Positions 62,103 to 64,000 of a DNA stretch of 64,000 nucleotides are shown one piece after another (within the stretch, counting starts at the first letter, position 1; each line of letters starts with the position of its first letter). The position numbers and the translations under genes are program-made. The stretch lies in the NCBI GenBank assembly GCA_964545205.1, contig CAZJFH010000003.1, forward strand, positions 58,511 to 122,510, read 5' to 3'. Below the pieces are notes generated by a model. It had not been told where the DNA came from, ran no database searches, and was given only the letters and a program-made list of their open reading frames with translations. The stretch is from CAZJFH01 sp964545205. GTDB taxonomy: Bacteria > Pseudomonadota > Alphaproteobacteria > Rhodospirillales > Magnetospirillaceae.

Positions 62103-63724
62103 AGCCTGTACTTCTCCACCACCTTGCGAAGCTGCTGGCCGAGACTGGTGACGTTGCCGGCAGCCTCTTCGAGCTGGCGCGTGCTCGACGCCGTCTGCTG
62201 GCTGGCGGTACGGATCTCGTGCAGCGCCTGGGTCACCTGCTCCAGGCCGATCTGCTGCTGGTTGGTGGCGCTGACGATCTGCTGGAAGGCGCTGACGTTC
62301 TCCTGGATGTTCTCGGCCATCTTGCGGATCGTCTGCTCGGCGAGCTGGGTCTTCTCGCGGCCGGCCTCGACCCGCTTGACCGCTTCCTCGGTCAGCATCA
62401 CCGAGGTGTTGATGCCCTTCTGGATCTCCTCGAGGATCGAGCGCACCTGGCCGGTGGCCTCCTTGGCCTGGTCGGCGAGGTTCTTGATCTCGTTGGCGAC
62501 CACGGCGAAGCGGCGGCCGTCCTCGCGGGCGTCGGCGGCCTCGATCGCGGCGTTGAGGGCGACCAGGTTCGACTGCTCGGCGATGTCGTTGACGGTGGCG
62601 ATGATCTCGCCGATCGCCTGGGTCTTCTCGGACAGCGCGACGACGTTCTCGGCGACGCTTTCGGCCTGCTCGCGGATCGATTCCATCGCCCGCGAGGTGT
62701 GGCGCACCGCCTCGACGCCGGCACCGCCGGACATCGAGGTCGCCTGCGCCGCCGAGGCGACGACCTTCGAGCGCTCGGAGACCTGGGCCGAGGACTGGCT
62801 GATCTCCTCGACGGTCGAGGTGATCTGCTGCACCGCGGCGGCCTGCTCCTTGGTCGCCGAGGCCTGCTGCTGGGTGGTCGCCAGAATCTCGGCGGCGGCC
62901 GAGTTCAGGTTCTCGGTGACGCTGCGGCTCTGGATGGCGATGTCGCGCAGGCTTTCGAGCATGTCGTCGAAGGCCATGGTCAGCTTGCCGGTCTCGTCGC
63001 TGGACTGCACCGGCAGCTTGGGCAGGTTGAGGTCGCCGGCGGCGATGTGCTCGGCCATCGCCGCGCATTGCGACAGCGGCCGCGCGATCCAGCGGGCGAT
63101 CGCCCAACTCGTCAGGAAGCCGAGCACCGCGGCGGCGATGGCGATCAGCACCTGCCAGTTGATCATCGCGCTCATCTTGGCTTCCGAGCCGCGGCTGAAC
63201 ATCTTGGTCAGGTTGTTGGCCTCGACCAGCAGGGCCTGCTGACTCTGCAGCATCTGGCGCAGCTTCTCGGGCCGGGTCGGGTCGATGGCGGTGGTGGCCA
63301 GGAACGCCTCGGTCGCCGCCTTGAGCTGGGCCGACATCGCGCGCTGGGTGTTGAGCAGCGCCTCGGCGTTGGGCGAGCGGTCGCCGGGCAGCACCACCGT
63401 GCGGCCGGTGTTGAGGTCCTCGATCGCGACGCCGCCGAGCACCAGCGCCTCGAGCGTGCCGTCGAACAGCTCGATCGTCGCCTTGTACTCGGCCTGCTGC
63501 TGCCCGAGCGAGGCCAGCAGCACCTCCTTGGCGTATTTCTGGCTGAGCATCCGCTGGCGCCCGGCCAGGTCGACGACGACCGCGTCGTGCTTCTGCTCGT
63601 TGATGCCCGAGATCGTGAAGTAGACGATGCCGGCGATGAAAATGATGTAGCCGATCGAAATGAAGGTCAGTTTCTGCGCGACCTTGGCGTTGCGCCAAAT
63701 GCCGAAGATGCCCGTCTGCTGCAT
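62099..63724 (-). CDS. Methyl-accepting chemotaxis protein with PilJ-type sensor domain
   Basis: The 541-residue receptor has a membrane helix (about 18-38), a periplasmic helical domain of the type IV pili/PilJ kind (VVVDLAGRQRMLSQKYAKEVL), a second helix (about 192-212), HAMP, and a signalling hairpin whose tip reads IAEQSNLVALNAAIEAADAREDGRRFAVVANEI, a variant of the usual sequence. No C-terminal CheR-tether pentapeptide is present. It is the cognate receptor of the cheA that follows with a TTGA overlap. Confidence 0.93.
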   Translation of the reverse strand: MQQTGIFGIWRNAKVAQKLTFISIGYIIFIAGIVYFTISGINEQKHDAVVVDLAGRQRMLSQKYAKEVLLASLGQQQAEYKATIELFDGTLEALVLGGVAIEDLNTGRTVVLPGDRSPNAEALLNTQRAMSAQLKAATEAFLATTAIDPTRPEKLRQMLQSQQALLVEANNLTKMFSRGSEAKMSAMINWQVLIAIAAAVLGFLTSWAIARWIARPLSQCAAMAEHIAAGDLNLPKLPVQSSDETGKLTMAFDDMLESLRDIAIQSRSVTENLNSAAAEILATTQQQASATKEQAAAVQQITSTVEEISQSSAQVSERSKVVASAAQATSMSGGAGVEAVRHTSRAMESIREQAESVAENVVALSEKTQAIGEIIATVNDIAEQSNLVALNAAIEAADAREDGRRFAVVANEIKNLADQAKEATGQVRSILEEIQKGINTSVMLTEEAVKRVEAGREKTQLAEQTIRKMAENIQENVSAFQQIVSATNQQQIGLEQVTQALHEIRTASQQTASSTRQLEEAAGNVTSLGQQLRKVVEKYRL

Positions 63725-63750
63725 CGTCTCTTCCCTCGCTCTCCGGGGCC

Positions 63751-64000
63751 CTAGGCCGCCGGCCTCAAGATTTCCGCCAGCGCCTCGACCACCGTCGGCG
63801 CGTCCAACAACACCTGACCGTCGGGCGCGATGCCGTGCGCGAACCGCCCGCCCAACTCCGCGTCGCCACCGCCGGGCGGCGCGATCTCGTCCAGCCTGAT
63901 CCGCCGCACCGCGCTCATGCCGTCGACGCGGGCGCCGAGCAGCCCGGCGCCGTCGCGCAGGAACAGGATGTATCCCTCGGCCTCGCCGTCCGCCGGCTTG
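63751..64000 (-). CDS. cheW: CheW-like coupling protein, C-terminal part (5' end outside window)
   Basis: The frame is open to the right edge and gives at least 83 residues: GYILFLRDGAGLLGARVDGMSAVRR through FAHGIAPDGQVLLDAPTVVEAL. The pattern of a beta-strand, R-x-R-x-DEI, and a late hydrophobic strand fits the second subdomain of CheW. It ends 26 bases before mcp on the same strand. CheW couples receptor to CheA. The call rests on fold pattern and position. Confidence 0.7.
   Translation of the reverse strand, partial: KPADGEAEGYILFLRDGAGLLGARVDGMSAVRRIRLDEIAPPGGGDAELGGRFAHGIAPDGQVLLDAPTVVEALAEILRPAA

Overview
The window reads as chromosome of a high-GC alphaproteobacterium, most likely in or near the Rhodospirillales. 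The evidence is very strong G/C third-position bias, the gene order trpGDC-moaC-moeA-lexA, a direct-repeat GAAC-N7-GAAC SOS box, the block ruvCAB-ybgC-tolQRAB-pal-cpoB-tilS-ftsH-folP-glmM, cysteine-free L31 and L36, and a chemosensory cluster that resembles the CheA3/CheS3 developmental system of Rhodospirillum centenum. I see no rRNA, tRNA, CRISPR array, prophage or insertion sequence. Genus and species cannot be given from what is seen.

Layout. 1-405: the Hpt end of a hybrid kinase. 462-5411: tryptophan biosynthesis (trpG, trpD, trpC), molybdopterin (moaC, moeA) and the self-regulated SOS repressor lexA. 5541-10325 (minus): a TPR protein and the glycolate oxidase operon glcDEF with a GntR/FadR-type operator in front. 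10476-12484: small envelope proteins (DUF1469, YihY) and rpmJ. 12590-17130: aminotransferase, a degenerate gamma-glutamyltranspeptidase-like lipoprotein, an M48 protease and a DsbA-like oxidoreductase. 17222-20090 (minus): an orphan flagellar hook protein and an ornithine/lysine decarboxylase preceded by a structured leader with a short ORF. 20227-25712: AEC transporter, Pat-type lysine acetyltransferase, hemerythrin-like protein, TerC. 25990-42808: YebC, RuvCAB, the complete Tol-Pal system with a second Pal-like gene, TilS, FtsH, FolP, a decayed toxin-antitoxin pair, GlmM and ThiD. 42812-46786: the EF-P lysylation set epmA/epmB/efp with a STAS protein and SuhB. 46894-50607: an OmpA-like protein and a MotA/MotB-like pair. 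50620-55415: CyaY, rpmE, a membrane class III cyclase, a degenerate GGDEF/EAL-like protein and a single-domain response regulator. 55417-64000 (minus): cheW (partial), mcp, cheA-REC, cheB, a REC-REC histidine kinase and a REC-PAS histidine kinase.

How the parts fit. Most of the window is housekeeping and envelope maintenance: Tol-Pal constricts the outer membrane, FtsH/YihY/M48/DsbA maintain membrane and periplasmic proteins, and EpmA/EpmB/EF-P support translation of proline-rich proteins (the window itself encodes a very proline-rich TolA). The right third is signalling. Several genes there are translationally coupled by ATGA or TTGA overlaps, which suggests tight stoichiometry.

The most interesting points are the decarboxylase leader at 19743-20090 (short ORF with a strong Shine-Dalgarno, flanked by two hairpins whose four-base loops are complementary), the Che3-like signalling cluster, the in-frame internally deleted VapC remnant, the nucleophile-less GGT homologue, the tandem Pal paralogue and the degenerate signalling protein beside the cyclase.
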